Below are positions 1 to 9,845 of a DNA stretch of 34,111 nt, in pieces (the stretch's first letter is position 1; each line of letters opens with the position of its first letter). A model generated the notes under the pieces. That model made no database searches. It saw nothing but the letters and a program-made list of their open reading frames with translations, and was not told where the DNA came from. Position numbers and translations under genes: made by a program. Source of the stretch: Chrysochromulina tobinii (Eukaryota; Haptophyta; Prymnesiales; Chrysochromulinaceae); assembly GCA_001275005.1 (NCBI GenBank), contig JWZX01003124.1:1-34111 (forward strand), given 5' to 3'.

Positions 1-136
1 GCGTCGCCGGCTTCGCGATTCGCTCTCGCCGTGATCGGCATCGACCACGGGCGTCGCCTCAAAGCCCAAACGGGCCGACCCGAGCGCGAATGAAGCCGCC
101 AGGGAGCCCGGCAGCGACGCGCACAAAGGCCATGAT

Positions 137-154
137 TCGTCTGGGCCCAGACGA
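137..154. repeat. 18-bp perfect palindrome
   Basis: TCGTCTGGGCCCAGACGA is its own reverse complement over all 18 bases. No spacer. Role unknown. Confidence 0.85.
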
Positions 155-289
155 GGCTTGCGGAATGAGGGCGTGACGTGGGCCTTTAAACTTTCCCAAA
201 GTCGCCGCTCCGCGTGGGATGACAAGGTGCGACGACCGTTTGGTTTTTTTTGAGATACGAAGGTAATCCGAAAATAAGTAATGGGGGAA

Positions 290-352
290 GGTTCGCTCGG
301 GAAACCGAGCGAACCGGCCACTCAGCGCAGCGCTGACTGGTTGGCTAGCCAA
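290..352. other. Cluster of three adjacent inverted repeats, first with a GAAA tetraloop
   Basis: Positions 290-300 (GGTTCGCTCGG) pair perfectly with 305-315 (CCGAGCGAACC), closed by GAAA, a GNRA-type tetraloop when read on the plus strand. It is followed by 323-335 (CAGCGC, one base, GCGCTG) and by the 12-bp palindrome TTGGCTAGCCAA at 341-352. Three strong stems in 63 bp suggest a structured RNA or a protein-binding region. I could not assign it to a known RNA family. Confidence 0.5.
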
Positions 353-450
353 ATTGATTTAAAGCGCCCGCCGCCGTCGGGTTACCGCGTTTTTACTAGT
401 AAGTGAAACGAGAAGCACGAACATAGAGGTTCACTAATAGAGGGGTCAGC

Positions 451-592
451 TCAAAAAATCGACTTTTTGAAACGTCACGATCTGACAGCATGCGACATAC
501 CCACGTGAGACGTGTAGAGCACACTCAGGGGATCACAATGCACCATGGTACACTGTCAGGGTCATCCTCTTTGAGGAATTACATGCATGTAA
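451..592. repeat. Further short inverted repeats
   Basis: TCAAAAA at 451-457 pairs with TTTTTGA at 464-470. TTACATGCATGTAA at 579-592 is a perfect 14-bp palindrome with a GCATGC-type core. ACCATGGT lies between them, near 543-550. Confidence 0.6.
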
Positions 593-639
593 CGTGCTAA
601 ATTTATTAGGGCTCAGGCACACGCACGTGCCTGACCGAG

Positions 640-925
640 GCGGAGATGGCAGAGGCGGCAGCGATGGCGGCGGTGATGGCTGCGGCAGCGGTGCTATCGG
701 CGGCGGAGGCGATGCTATCGATGGTGGCGATGGCGGCTGCAGTGGTGGTAGGAGCGTGCGGCGGCGAGGTAGCGGCGAGGAGCCACAGCGGCGGCGAAGG
801 CGGTGGTGGTGAGGGCTGTGGCGGCAAAGGCGGCGGCGGCAAGGGCGGCGGCGGTAAGGGCGACAACGGCAGGGGCAGCGGCTGTACGAACAGCGAAGGT
901 GGTGGCGGCGGCGGCGGGGATATCA
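640..925. repeat. GGC/GGT-rich trinucleotide-like low-complexity tract
   Basis: The plus strand is dominated by GGC, GGT and GCG triplets. All six frames are open for some distance and read as poly-Gly, Ala or Pro. The minus-strand reading gives PPPPLPP runs similar to hydroxyproline-rich wall proteins, but nothing outside the tract supports a gene, so I leave it as a repeat. Confidence 0.6.
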
Positions 926-958
926 TATTATCATTGTCCCTCGCCGACACATGATATC
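919..958. repeat. 8-bp inverted repeat with 24-bp loop
   Basis: GATATCAT at 919-926 is matched by ATGATATC at 951-958, just after the GGC tract. A simple hairpin; function unknown. Confidence 0.6.
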
Positions 959-1136
959 TCAATAGTAGGATCTCGGACAAAATTAAAAACCCGAGCACGT
1001 GCCCACCACGCCCTTGCCACCACGGCGCAAATAAACCCGAGCACGTGTCCCGAGCGCCATGTTGGGCTAACATATGTTCCAAAAAACACACCACTAATTG
1101 CGTCGGCCGGACTGCGTCGGCTATTTTCTCCCCTTT

Positions 1137-1313
1137 TTATTTTTCACGAAAAAAGAAGCGAAAAAAAGCCGAGGCCGCCGCCACAGCCCACGGGTCGCAG
1201 AAGTACCAGTCGATCGGCCCGTCACGCAGCTTGAACATGTCCTTCATCGCCGCGCGCTTGCAGCACCAATGGCACCATGAGCGTGTGAGGCGGCGGTACA
1301 GACGTGCTTGCAT
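1137..1313 (-). pseudogene. Zinc-finger-like protein fragment (58 codons)
   Basis: A 58-residue minus-strand frame from ATG at 1313 to TAA at 1137. It reads through a Cys-rich part (SWCHWCCKRAAMKD) into MFKLRDGPIDWYFCDPW. The pattern WCxxC, then about 15 residues, then RDGPxDWxFCDxxW resembles an algal Cys-pair motif in which a C-x2-C knuckle precedes an FC(D/N) motif. After DPW the frame dissolves into low complexity and a Phe/Arg run, so it looks like a truncated exon or gene remnant. Coding character is inferred from the unusual, non-repetitive residue pattern. It could instead be an exon of an unseen gene. Confidence 0.4.
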
Positions 1314-1454
1314 TTGCAGGATTGTGACTTTCTGACCACTTAATCAACGATGTCGCTCAGAGTGGTTAAGTACAAAAAGAGACTTATCTCGTATTGAAAA
1401 TTCCCTTTTCTCGTATTGAAAATTCCCCCAATACCCATGTTGCCCCCTTTTTTG

Positions 1455-1832
1455 CTAGTACGGTGACGCGTAACTTGTCGATGTGCCACCGGAGTACTGA
1501 TTTTCTGGGTCCAACTCTTCGATTGATACTCCAAGCTCTAATGCGATGACCATACGAGCCTTCATTGTCGAGAGGTCGAGTAGACGCAGTGTCCGCGTCG
1601 GTGTGAAGATTCTGTGAATGTCACCGTAGTATAAGTATTGCTTCCGGACGCAAGGCACCGGTGATGGCACCCGTGTCCGCGCGCGCGCGCCGCGCTCCAT
1701 TCCGCCCCAGCGCCGCTTACACGTCCATTCATGCGTTTGGTCATGGCCTCCTTGGTCTGGGGCAGACGTGTTGCCCATGTCCTGGTACAGGGTGCCCTCC
1801 AGGATGCCCTTCCGGATGGCCTCTCGGCCCAT
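1455..1832 (-). CDS. Doubtful small protein, 125 aa
   Basis: Minus-strand frame beginning MGREAIRKGILEGTLYQDMG and ending at 1455. It is not recognised. Part of it (about residues 65-115) has normal amino-acid balance, with an amphipathic stretch around LLDLSTMKARMVIALELGV, while residues 45-55 are Arg-rich low complexity over a CG dinucleotide run. An ATATAT element sits at 1851-1856, about 20 bp before the ATG, and a 14-bp direct repeat lies just upstream. These make a real small gene possible. No splice sites or homologues support it, so confidence is low. Confidence 0.3.
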   Translation of the reverse strand: MGREAIRKGILEGTLYQDMGNTSAPDQGGHDQTHEWTCKRRWGGMERGARARTRVPSPVPCVRKQYLYYGDIHRIFTPTRTLRLLDLSTMKARMVIALELGVSIEELDPENQYSGGTSTSYASPY

Positions 1833-2161
1833 GTCGCGTTATTTTGATAGATATATGGACATGCGCCCGTACCGAACGATCAGTACCAAACGATCCGTAC
1901 ACGAGCGGGGACGACATATCTGCGACTGCTACATGGCTTGGGAAACGATATTCTACTCACGGCGGACGAGTCGTAGCCGCACGAGAAGGGGTGCTGTATC
2001 GTCCTCGAGGGAGGACGGGTACGTGCCACGCCCGTCCGTGGCGACGTCAAGATACAATCTTGATGGATATCGACCCGCAGCATCGGCCCTCTCGTGTAGG
2101 CTCCACAGTATGGACGGGGGCAATCAATCTGAGATCTGAGGTCTGCGATCTGCGCGGCGCC
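1833..2161. other. Intergenic stretch with a 14-bp direct repeat
   Basis: Lies between the 3' end of the Tudor-repeat gene (2162) and the doubtful small ORF (1832). It holds two near-identical 14-mers, GTACC(G/A)AACGATC(A/C), at 1869-1882 and 1883-1896, followed by another GTAC. They could be a promoter element for the small ORF. Nothing else stands out. Confidence 0.5.
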
Positions 2162-4221
2162 TCAGGCGGCCGAGACGCGCGTCGTGCGACGCTCAGGCAT
2201 CGCTTGGTACATGGCGATCGCCTGTGCCGCCTCTGCCTCCTCGAGGTCCTCCTCATCTCCATCGTCGTGGACCGCGCGGAAGAGGGCCGGCTCGCCGTCA
2301 GTTTCGTCGGCCGGGAGCCATTTGGAGATGCGTGCGAGCACGGTGCGCTTGCCGAAGCGACGCGCGATCTTGGCGCCTACGAACTTGTGCCCATCTGGAC
2401 GCCACTCGGCTCGCTCCATAGCGAGCCTGCCAAAACAGGCAAGCCCCTCCTCCACCTCGGCTTCCACCAAGTCCTCCTCGTCCGCGTCGTCGTGCACGGC
2501 CCGGAACAGAGCCGGCTCCGTCTCGGGGTTCTCCCCGGCCGGCAGCCACTTGATGATCGTCGCGAGCGCGAACTGCACTCCCCCGCGCGCACCGTCAAAC
2601 GGGCGCGCCACTCGGCTGCCCACGAACCGATGGCCTTCGAGACGCCACACCTCGGGTGCGCCGGCCGAGGGGCCGACGCCTTCGGCGGCCGCGGCCTCGC
2701 TGAAGGCCGTGAGCGCCGTCTCGAGCTCGTTCTGCTCGAGCTCCTCCCTGTCGCCGTCGTCGTGTCGCACCAAAAAGAGCGAAGGATCGCCTTCGGAAAG
2801 GTCAGGCGGCAGCCACTTGACCACGGTACCGTACACGCGCGCTCCCTCGAAGAGACGACACACGCGCTGCTGCAGCGCGCGGTGGCCGACCTGCGGCCAG
2901 AGAGGCGATCAGAGAGGACCATGAGGCAATCCGAAGGCAATCCGAAGGCAATCCGAAGGCGCTTCGATGACAAGCAGCGCACCTTGAGCCAGCGCGTCTC
3001 CCTCGGTGCCAGGGTTTCATAGTCCCCACGCGCGTCCGCAACCTCCGCCTCCTCGAGGTCCTCCTCATCTCCATCGTCATGAATGGCGCGGAAGAGGGCC
3101 GGCGCGCCGCTTGCCTTGCATCCAGGCAGCCAGCGCACGATCGTGCCGAGCACCAGCCGTCGACCGAAGAGTCGAGCGACCCTTCTGCCAATATACACGT
3201 GGCCCGTGGCAAGCATCCGATCAGCCGCGAGCGGCGCGGGCTTCGCCTTCTTCGGCGCCGGCTTCGCCTCGTCCGCCCCCTCGCCCCGCCGATACGGCTT
3301 GAGAAGGCCATACTCACGATTGAGGTCCGTCTCGTCCGGCTCGCAATAGTTGATGCCGATCGACGAGGCGCGGCGCGAGCCGGGTTTGACGATCTCATGA
3401 GAGCATGGGCCGAGGTGGTGGTTCGGGAACATGCACCCGGGCGAGTCGCACATGCCCGGCACGTGCCAAAACACCTCGACGCCCTCGGCCACAGCAGCGG
3501 CTGCCAGGCGGCCTCCGCGGGAGCTACCTTGAGAGCTACCGCGCAGCCGAGCGCGTTGTTCGACGGCCTTCTCGAGGGCGGCGCGCCGCTGCAGGGCGCT
3601 CTCGAGGCTCGCATCATCCGCGGTGCGTAGCGAGCTCTTGCGCGCCTTGACCTGCTCGAGCACCGCCGCCGTCGCCGCATCCCGCTCGGCTCTTGCCTCC
3701 TGCCGTGCCCGCTTCTGCTGCTCGGCGCGCTCGGCGCGCAGCGCTCGCATCTCCGCGTCGCGCTCGCGTCGCGCCTGCGCGACGAGCTGCTGGCGCGCCT
3801 TGCGCTCGGCCTCGCGCTTCACGCGCTCTCGCGCCGCGCGCTCGCGCTCGCGCTGCTCGATGGCCTCGCGCTTCAAGCGCTGTTTCCGCTGCACCTCACG
3901 GCGCGCCTCCGCGGCCGCCTCCTCGGCCTTGCGCCGATCAGCCTCCTCCTTCGCCTGCTTGGCGGCCATGTCGGCGAGAATCCTGGAGCGCTCCGACTCC
4001 GGGCGCGCAGGCACGCTCATCGGCCTCGCCGCGCGCTTCGGCGGCTTCCTCCGGCCATTATTTTGCTGCTTGGTGCCCGACGAGCCCGCCTCTTTCATGC
4101 TCGCCACAGCGTCGAGCAAGCCGAGGCTCTCGAGCACGGCGCGGTTCTGGCTGATCGTCGCGAGCCGCTGCGCCTCGTATGCCGACATCGGCGGCGTGTT
4201 TGCTGCTCTGGTCGCTGGCAT
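2162..4221 (-). CDS. Protein with four Tudor-like repeats and a Cys/His knuckle, 655 aa
   Basis: Two exons, 4221-2983 and 2890-2162, join in phase 0 across a 92-bp intron (GTGCGC...CGCAG). Residues about 75-225 form a highly charged Arg/Glu/Ala coiled coil. About 253-275 is a compact CDSPGCMFPNHHLGPCSH motif, probably zinc-binding. Four copies of one module follow, near 339-395, 413-470, 498-560 and 580-635. Each has GH.(x)G.(R/K)VAR.F, then V.G.I.(K/R)WLP, PALFRA and HDDGDEEDLEE. The (Y/H)DDGD.E.L core with a preceding W resembles Tudor/agenet-type histone-tail readers, so a chromatin or nuclear role is inferred. The second copy is completed only by the splice, which supports the model. A second Met at 4188 is an alternative start. 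It is divergent from the PITH gene, 146 bp away. Confidence 0.8.
2891..2982 (-). other. Minisatellite-type intron, 11-bp unit x3
   Basis: Intron of the Tudor-repeat gene. On the sense (minus) strand it contains three exact tandem copies of the 11-mer CCTTCGGATTG, followed by related CTCTGATCGCCTCTCTGG, and ends CGCAG. Unit sequence and orientation match the other repeat-built introns of the window. Confidence 0.85.
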
Positions 4222-4367
4222 TGGTATGGCGGGTGCGGTTCTCTCCCGCCGCAAAACATGCGACGCGAAAGCCGCTCGAATTGACAGCGCGAATCGACAA
4301 CGGGTATAACTATGAACTTCACGGTGCGAAAAGGGATTTTCGGGATTTACCGGTACCGATCGCGGCC
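4222..4367. promoter_or_regulatory. Shared 146-bp bidirectional promoter region
   Basis: Separates the start codons of the minus-strand Tudor-repeat gene and the plus-strand PITH gene. It contains the palindrome TACCGGTA at 4348-4355, 12 bp before the PITH ATG; the same octamer occurs upstream of two other genes. No TATA box is evident. Confidence 0.6.
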
Positions 4368-5068
4368 ATGTCCAAGCAGGTCGCCTCGGCGGCGAGTTCC
4401 GGGCCGGCGGCTCCCGCTCCGCAACCTCCCGCCGCCTACGGCGCGGCCGCGATGGAAGATCTGCTCGAGTCCATCCATTGGAGTGGTTGTGAGGTGTTGA
4501 ACGCAACCAAGACAGACGCCGTCGGGTCTCTACTCAAGCAAGGCCTTCGTGACCAGGAGTTGATGATCGTCGAGTCGGATGCCGACGAGCAGCTGCTAAT
4601 ATCAATTGCATTCAAGGCCAAGGTGAAGGTGCACTCCATTGCCATCAAGGCCCCGGCCGACGGCCGCGCGCCCAAGAGCTTGAAGCTCTTTGTGAACAAG
4701 CCGTCAATGGACTGCAGCGACGGCGAGTCCATGGTGCGTGCTCATGCTCAAGAGTTCCCATCACCCCGTTGGGAAGTTGCTGACGTGCTTGCCCCGACTC
4801 GCGCTTGCACAACTGCGGCGAACGCTTCTGTCAACTACAGGTGGCGGATCAGGAGATTGAGCTGAGTGCGGAGCAGCTTGGCGAGCGTTTAGAGCTCAAA
4901 TTCGTCAAGTTCCAGAACGTCGACCGGCTGACCCTCTTCATCCACGCCAACCAGGGCGCCGAGGACTCGACGGCGCTCTCGGGCATCAAGCTGTGGGGTG
5001 CGGGCCTAGCGCAGACGAACATGGCAGATTTCAAACGGGTCGCGGGAAGTGCGGGCGAGGGTGAGTGA
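4368..5068 (+). CDS. PITHD1: PITH-domain protein
   Basis: Two exons, 4368-4733 and 4841-5068, give 198 aa, close to the ~211 aa of PITHD1. The intron (107 bp, GTGCGT...CTACAG) splits the domain in phase 0. The PITH (proteasome-interacting thioredoxin) domain fills the protein. LLESIHWSGCEVLNA opens it, the centre carries SIAIKAPADGRAPKSLKLFVN, and the end is ELKFVKFQNVDRLTLFIHANQG, then TNMADFKRVAG. There is no N-terminal thioredoxin domain, so it is the stand-alone PITHD1 type rather than TXNL1. In other organisms PITH proteins bind the 26S proteasome; the role here is inferred from the family. The last codons overlap GAG|GTGAGT at 5061, a strong donor consensus, so an alternative longer 3' end is possible. 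Confidence 0.9.
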
Positions 5069-5544
5069 ACTTGAACAGGGCACTCCGATCGGAGATGAAC
5101 TTCTGCAAGATGGGTTCTTCGATGAACTTCTGCACTTGGCGGCCCCTCCTTATACAGTGGCACGGGCCACGGCTGGCCGTGTGATGTGCGTGGGCGCAGC
5201 GGGTCGGGTCGGCGCTCGCGCACGGCCGCTGGCGTAACACGTCGCGCGCGAGTACAAGCTCGCTCGTGTGTATGAGGACGCTCGGGGTGTCGAACTGGTC
5301 TATGATCGTCAAAACATGTTTTCTTATCCCGCGCCGCATCACGCCATAGGCATGACCACTTTCTCGACGTGACGTGGACGCACCGGCATCCGGGTCACTG
5401 GTCGCATCCTTCGCATGGGCACATGCCGTACCGGGTACACATGCGCGTAAGAAGCGCGATGGGTCGGCGACGGCGTCACGCCCGGGCGTCCCGCTCCTGC
5501 CGCTCTCTTCCATTTGACAATTCGAACCGCCGCGCACCATCCTC
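5069..5544. other. Convergent intergenic region
   Basis: 3' flanks of the PITH gene (+) and the large coiled-coil gene (-). It contains a direct repeat GATGAACTTCTGCA twice, 28 bp apart, near 5094-5135. Open frames here have no recognisable protein. Confidence 0.5.
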
Positions 5545-6171
5545 TCAGTCCCCGTCTTTGCGTCCACGGGGAGTCTGCTGGCTGCGCGGCCGCCCCCCCC
5601 CGATACCCGCTGGCCTCTGTGGCGGGGCGCCCGCTGCGGCGCCTCTCTCCGGCGTGGCGCGCAAAGGGCGCCGCGGGGGTGCGGAGGCGGTCGGTAGAGC
5701 TCGAGGGCTGCCGATCGAGGTGAGGCGCCCACGACGGCGCTCTGACGCGGTGCCGCCCGGCGGCACGGGGATCCTGGCGCCCGCGACGGCGCCATTCGCG
5801 TCGTCCTGAGCACCGGCGGCCGAGGGCGCAGCGACGGGCGGCGCCTCGCCTGGCAGAGCGCCCGTCTCCTCCTTGGAGGTCCGATTGCTGCGCGTGCGGC
5901 GCTCGGGCGAGAGAGAGGCTCGCCTATTGGCCTCGGCCACCCCGAGCTCGGCGCGCAGCACGCTGTACTCGCGTAGCTTGAAGGCCATGCGAGCCTCTAG
6001 CGAGCCGCTCGAGGCGTCCGTGTCGATCGGCACGAGAAGGGCCCTTTTCTGCGCATCCGTCAGCTTGGGATCCGAGTATTGCCAACTGGCAGAGGCCGGT
6101 GCGCGCACGGCGGCGCTGCTGCTGCTGCCAATGGACTGGCCGTTGTCCGGCTCCGGCTCTTCGGTGTACTC

Positions 6172-6204
<33 letters not shown>

Positions 6205-9200
6205 CTCCGCCTCGAGCCACCTGGCCTCCTGTGCCGCTGTGGCCGCAGTCTCGGCGCGCAGGGTCGCCTGAAAGGCCTTGAGCTCGTGGGCGCTGTATTT
6301 GGCGTCTGGTGAGATCTCGGGCAGCTGGGTGGGCGAGATCGCCCCTCCATTCCGTTGCAGCTCGTGCAATCTCAGGTGCGGGATGCGGTTGTTGCGGGCG
6401 CGTGCACTGGGCTCCTCCAGGCTAGGGGCGCGCTCCGGACGCAGCTGGGCCATCTGGTCAGCATCCCAGCCCATCGACAGAATGAGCGCGCACAGCGCAC
6501 TCTCGTTGACGGAGGCATACATGACGGCCTCGACCATCTTGAGGTCACTCATCGAGAGCTTCACCTGCATGCAATCAGGGAGGGCCATCAGCATGCAATC
6601 AGCATGCACTCAGGTTCGACCATCTTGAGGGCACTCATCGAGAGCTTCGCCTTCTTGAGCTGGCCAGATGAGAGAGGCAATCAGAGATCATCAGAGGCAT
6701 CGTCATCGAGAGCTTCACCTTCTTGAGCTGGCCAGATGGCCCAGCGGCGGCATCTACCCCCTTGGCGCCGCCGCTGGTGGCCTGCGCTTTGCTCGGACTG
6801 ATGGTCGAGCTCAGACGACGTCTAGTCGGCCCAGAGGCCGATTGCGCGTCTCCGTCGACGACGCCTGTGCCCTCTTCGTCGCCGTCGCTCAGTTTGATAC
6901 CGAGCAGCTCCGCGAGCGCCGGTGTGATGAACGTCATGGCACTGCCGTCCGATGGCACGCTCAGGCTCGCCTTGCCGTCGCTAGCCCCCGACGACTTTTG
7001 GCGTCGGAGCTGGGGCCTCGAAGATCGCGAAGATTCGACTGGGAGCGTCTGCTCGAGTGCCAAGGACGCGGCCGTCGACGCAAAGGAAGCGACCGTTGAC
7101 TGCGAGCAATTCGATCGGGCGCGCTTCGGGGGATTCGGACGCAGCGGCCCCATCACTGAGCCGCCATCGGAGCGAGTGTCGCGACAGTCTGCGCCACCGC
7201 CGCCGCCGCCGCCATCGCTGCTGCTACCTGTAGCTTGGTCGAGCGAATGGCCCTCCCGCTTCAAGTCACCGAGCTCGATGCCCGCAAAGCGCGCCGTCTT
7301 CTCGGGAGCGGTCTCGCGCGCGCGCAGCTTCTCCATCGCTCGGCGCACCTCGAGCAGCTGCCGAGTGCGCTGAAGCACCGCACCGCGCACCTTGTCGGGC
7401 AACTGGTTGCACACGACGGGATTCGAGAGCACTTCGGCCGAGGCCTCGAGGGAGGCGACAGCCCCGAGGGCGACCCCCTCAACGCGCTCGACCCCCCGGC
7501 GCGCCTCGCGGCAGCGCGCCTCTGCCGCCGAGATGCGCGCTGCGACCGCGTCGAGGGTTTCGTCAAACTCGGCGCGTGCCGCATCGCCCGTCTCGCGGAC
7601 GCTCGCCAAATCGAGCTGCAGCCGTATGATCTTCTCCTTGGACCGTTCCATGAGGGCCACGCGGTCCCTCTCAACCCCCTCAAACGTCTCTCGTGCTTCG
7701 AGCTGGTCCATAATGTACTGCAGCGCGTGCGCCATGCGCGCGCTGAAGGGCGCCGCATGAGCTGCGGGCGCGTCGCACGCGAGCGCAATCTTCTCAAACG
7801 CGGTGCGAAGACTAATCGAGCCGCGCTCGTGCTCGAGCTTCTCTGCTCGGGCGATGGTCACTGCCGCTCCCGAATCGCGCAGCGCTGAGTCCACGCGCAC
7901 GCTCGCGTCATAGTAGTTTTGTTCCGCCCGCCTTGGCCGCCCTCGCTACCTCGCCCGTCACGTTGAACTCGAGCGCTTCGTTATCCAAGGCCACTACCTG
8001 TCCGAGATCATCGCGCTGCCGCTCGGTCGTCGCCTCGCCGACCATGATGTTCCCATTTCCAGCGCCGACCAGTTCCATCGCCCTCTTACGGCGCGCTGAG
8101 CCGGCTTCGTGCAATTGGGCCGCGCGCTCCTTGCGCAGCCGCGCGTGCTCCTCGGACTGAGCTCTCAAGCGCACGTGCTCCGCCATCCGCCGCGCCTTCC
8201 ATTGCTCCGCGGACGCGAGCGCGAGCTCACTGTCCACGATCGTCTTTTCGAGCCGTTCGTTGACCTCGAGTATGCTTGAGCGGAGGTACGTGAGCTTTCG
8301 AGGGTAGTGCGGCCGATACTGCCGCAGACGCTCCTCCATGAAGATGAGTGTCGCACAGTCCGACTCCACACTCATGAGCTCTTCCAAGGCCACCTCGCAC
8401 CGCGCCTCGGCCTCTCCTCGTTCGTCGACGGTGGCCGACAGGTCGACGCCTGATGAGAGAGGCACTCAGAGGTCATCAGAGGTCATCCGAGGCCATCAGA
8501 GATCATCCGAGGTCATCCGAGGTCATCAGTGGCACTTGTCATCTCACCCATGCCAAAGAGACGTTCCTTGAGGGCCTCGAACTCGCGCTCCAAAAGCCTC
8601 TTCTCCGCCTGGCGCTCGTCGGCGAGCTCACGCAGCGCGTCGAGGCGCCGTTTGGTCGCAAGGAGCTTCTTCTCTTCGGTGGCGGCTAGCTCGTCCAAGG
8701 CTGCGCGCACCTGCTCGTCGCCGGTCTGGTTGGCTTCGCGCCAGGAGGCCATCACGACCGAATACGGCTTCGGCGGCGCCAGCGACAGCGGTTGGCGCGC
8801 CGCCGATGCCGACGCCGATGACGGCGCACCGAAGGGCGTGCCATTCACTGTGGTCGCGCCGGCGCCGCGGGCGCCGCCCTCAGCCTCAGCCCGCGAGTAC
8901 TGCAGCGTCGCACTCGATGTCAAATCTGACGCCGAGCACAGGCTCATCGTGAGCGTGTCGGTGAGCTCCTTCGCATCTGTGGGATCGCGCTGGCCCCGAC
9001 GAAGCTTTGCCGGCGTCGGCAGCGCGCTGCTGGCCGTGCTGCCGGCCAAGTTCCGATAGATAGAGGACTCGCAAAGCGATGGACGTGCGGTGAGCGCCGA
9101 GAGCGGACGCGATATCGCGATGGGCTTCTGCAAGCGCGAAGTCGCCGGCCGCGAGGCCAGGCTATTGGCGGTGAGCCGGGTGCGCGGAGACGTCATGTGC

Positions 9201-9424
9201 ACGTCGTCGGCCGCGAGCACGGTGGGTGGCCTGAGCCGCTCCGCGCCTGCGCGCACGAGTGAGGCGTAACGTGTCATGTGTAGCGCATGGGCAGCTCGGT
9301 CTTGGGTTGCATCCGGACCAGCCAGCCCAGCCGCTTCCTGTTTTTCTCGGGCAAGAAGTCGCAGGGCGTTGATGAGCGCCATGTCGTTCTGGTCGGTCAA
9401 CATCTTTACGTTCCTGGCTTCCAC
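5545..9424 (-). CDS. Large coiled-coil protein, about 1221 aa, with one apparent frameshift
   Basis: Exons on the minus strand: 9424-8548, 8449-6719, 6659-6621 (39 nt) and 6564-5545. Intron 1 (98 bp, GTGAGA...CATCAG) joins phase 1 cleanly. The second exon is open only if one base is skipped in the GGG run near 7927-7929; the reading then continues ARAAKAAEQNYYDASVRVDS. The second exon holds a coiled coil rich in EERLRQYRPHYPRKL, RLEKTIVDSELALASAEQW and later RRGVERVEGVALG segments, then a Ser/Gly-rich linker. The last exon has LSMSDLKMVEAV, a (EAAA)3 run over a 12-bp repeat, and a basic, Pro-rich tail. No enzyme motif is visible and I do not recognise the family; a structural or cytoskeletal role is a guess. 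The frameshift is more likely a sequence error than decay, because both sides keep coding character. Confidence 0.7.
6565..6718 (-). repeat. Threefold duplicated exon edge forming two introns and a 39-nt microexon
   Basis: On the sense strand the block around GCTCAAGAAGG(T/C)GAAGCTCTCGATGA occurs around 6726, again around 6660, and in part from 6564. Copy 1 supplies a donor (AAG|GTGAAG at 6718), copy 2 supplies the acceptor TGGCCAG at 6660, and copy 3 is preceded by GCATGCAG at 6565. This defines introns 6660-6718 (59 bp) and 6565-6620 (56 bp) around the in-frame microexon 6621-6659 (LKKAKLSMSALKM). Skipping it, with one intron from 6718 to 6565, also keeps frame. Confidence 0.75.
8450..8547 (-). 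other. Minisatellite-type intron, (C/T)GGATGACCTC units
   Basis: Intron 1 of the large coiled-coil gene. The sense strand is a run of about seven 10-11 bp units of the type GATGACCTC(G/T)G, then GAGTGCCTCTCTCATCAG. The donor GTGAGA is canonical, and the phase (1+2) confirms the boundaries. Confidence 0.85.
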
Positions 9425-9845
9425 CCATTCACATGAATAAAAAAGGCGTCAGGGACAGCGGGCGGCATTCAAAATGCTTGCGCGCCCGCTCAAAATGCTT
9501 GCGCAAAACTCTGAATCTAGACGGAAAGAAAAACGCGCCTACACCCTTGACCCTCGAGCCGTCAACCTCTCAACCAAATGTGGTGTGTAGAGGATTCACA
9601 CACGTGCCGAAGGCGCCAAGCTGCCGAGCAACCAGCTGCCCCCGGTCCACCTGCCCCGTTCCCTGCATCACACGACATGATCTTGCGCACATATGCACAG
9701 TGCCCCGTTGCATGCAAGTGCCCCGTTGCATGCATGAGCCAATTGTTGGAACCTACCCCCTGTCCCTTCGTGCAGTCGACAGCTCAAGCCCGCACGCCGG
9801 CGTGACCTCAACATATCTTAGCGAGTCCGGCCTCGTCGGCTGCCC
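9425..9845. other. Intergenic region upstream of the large coiled-coil gene
   Basis: Lies between two minus-strand genes. It contains two short tandem duplications: CAAAATGCTTGCGC twice (about 9468-9505) and AGTGCCCCGTTGCATGCA twice (about 9699-9736), the latter with the GCATGC core also seen in several introns. No gene seen. Confidence 0.5.

Larger units (their letters stand above)
1..1136. other. Gene-poor stretch with palindromes and a GGC tract
   Basis: I see no convincing gene here. Base composition drops in places (A/T-rich runs near 240-290, 440-470, 900-1000 and 1130-1165), unlike the GC-rich coding DNA further right. The open frames present are either low-complexity readings of the GGC tract or unsupported. 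The stretch is notable for several perfect inverted repeats, annotated separately. Confidence 0.5.

Noticed and set aside
59-352. 97-codon minus-strand ORF
   Set aside because: Starts at TTG inside the palindrome cluster; Arg/Phe-rich with no domain, no splice context and no support.
606-1094. Proline-rich (PPPPLPP) minus-strand ORF resembling wall glycoproteins
   Set aside because: The Pro run is only the reverse reading of the GGC tract; flanking residues give no signal peptide or conserved part.
1661-3022. 453-codon plus-strand ORF
   Set aside because: Antisense shadow of the Tudor-repeat gene; the repeated modules and splice sites are on the minus strand.
7900-7940. A tiny intron instead of a frameshift in the large coiled-coil gene
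   Set aside because: The only GT...AG pair available is about 18 bp, too short to splice; skipping one base fits better.
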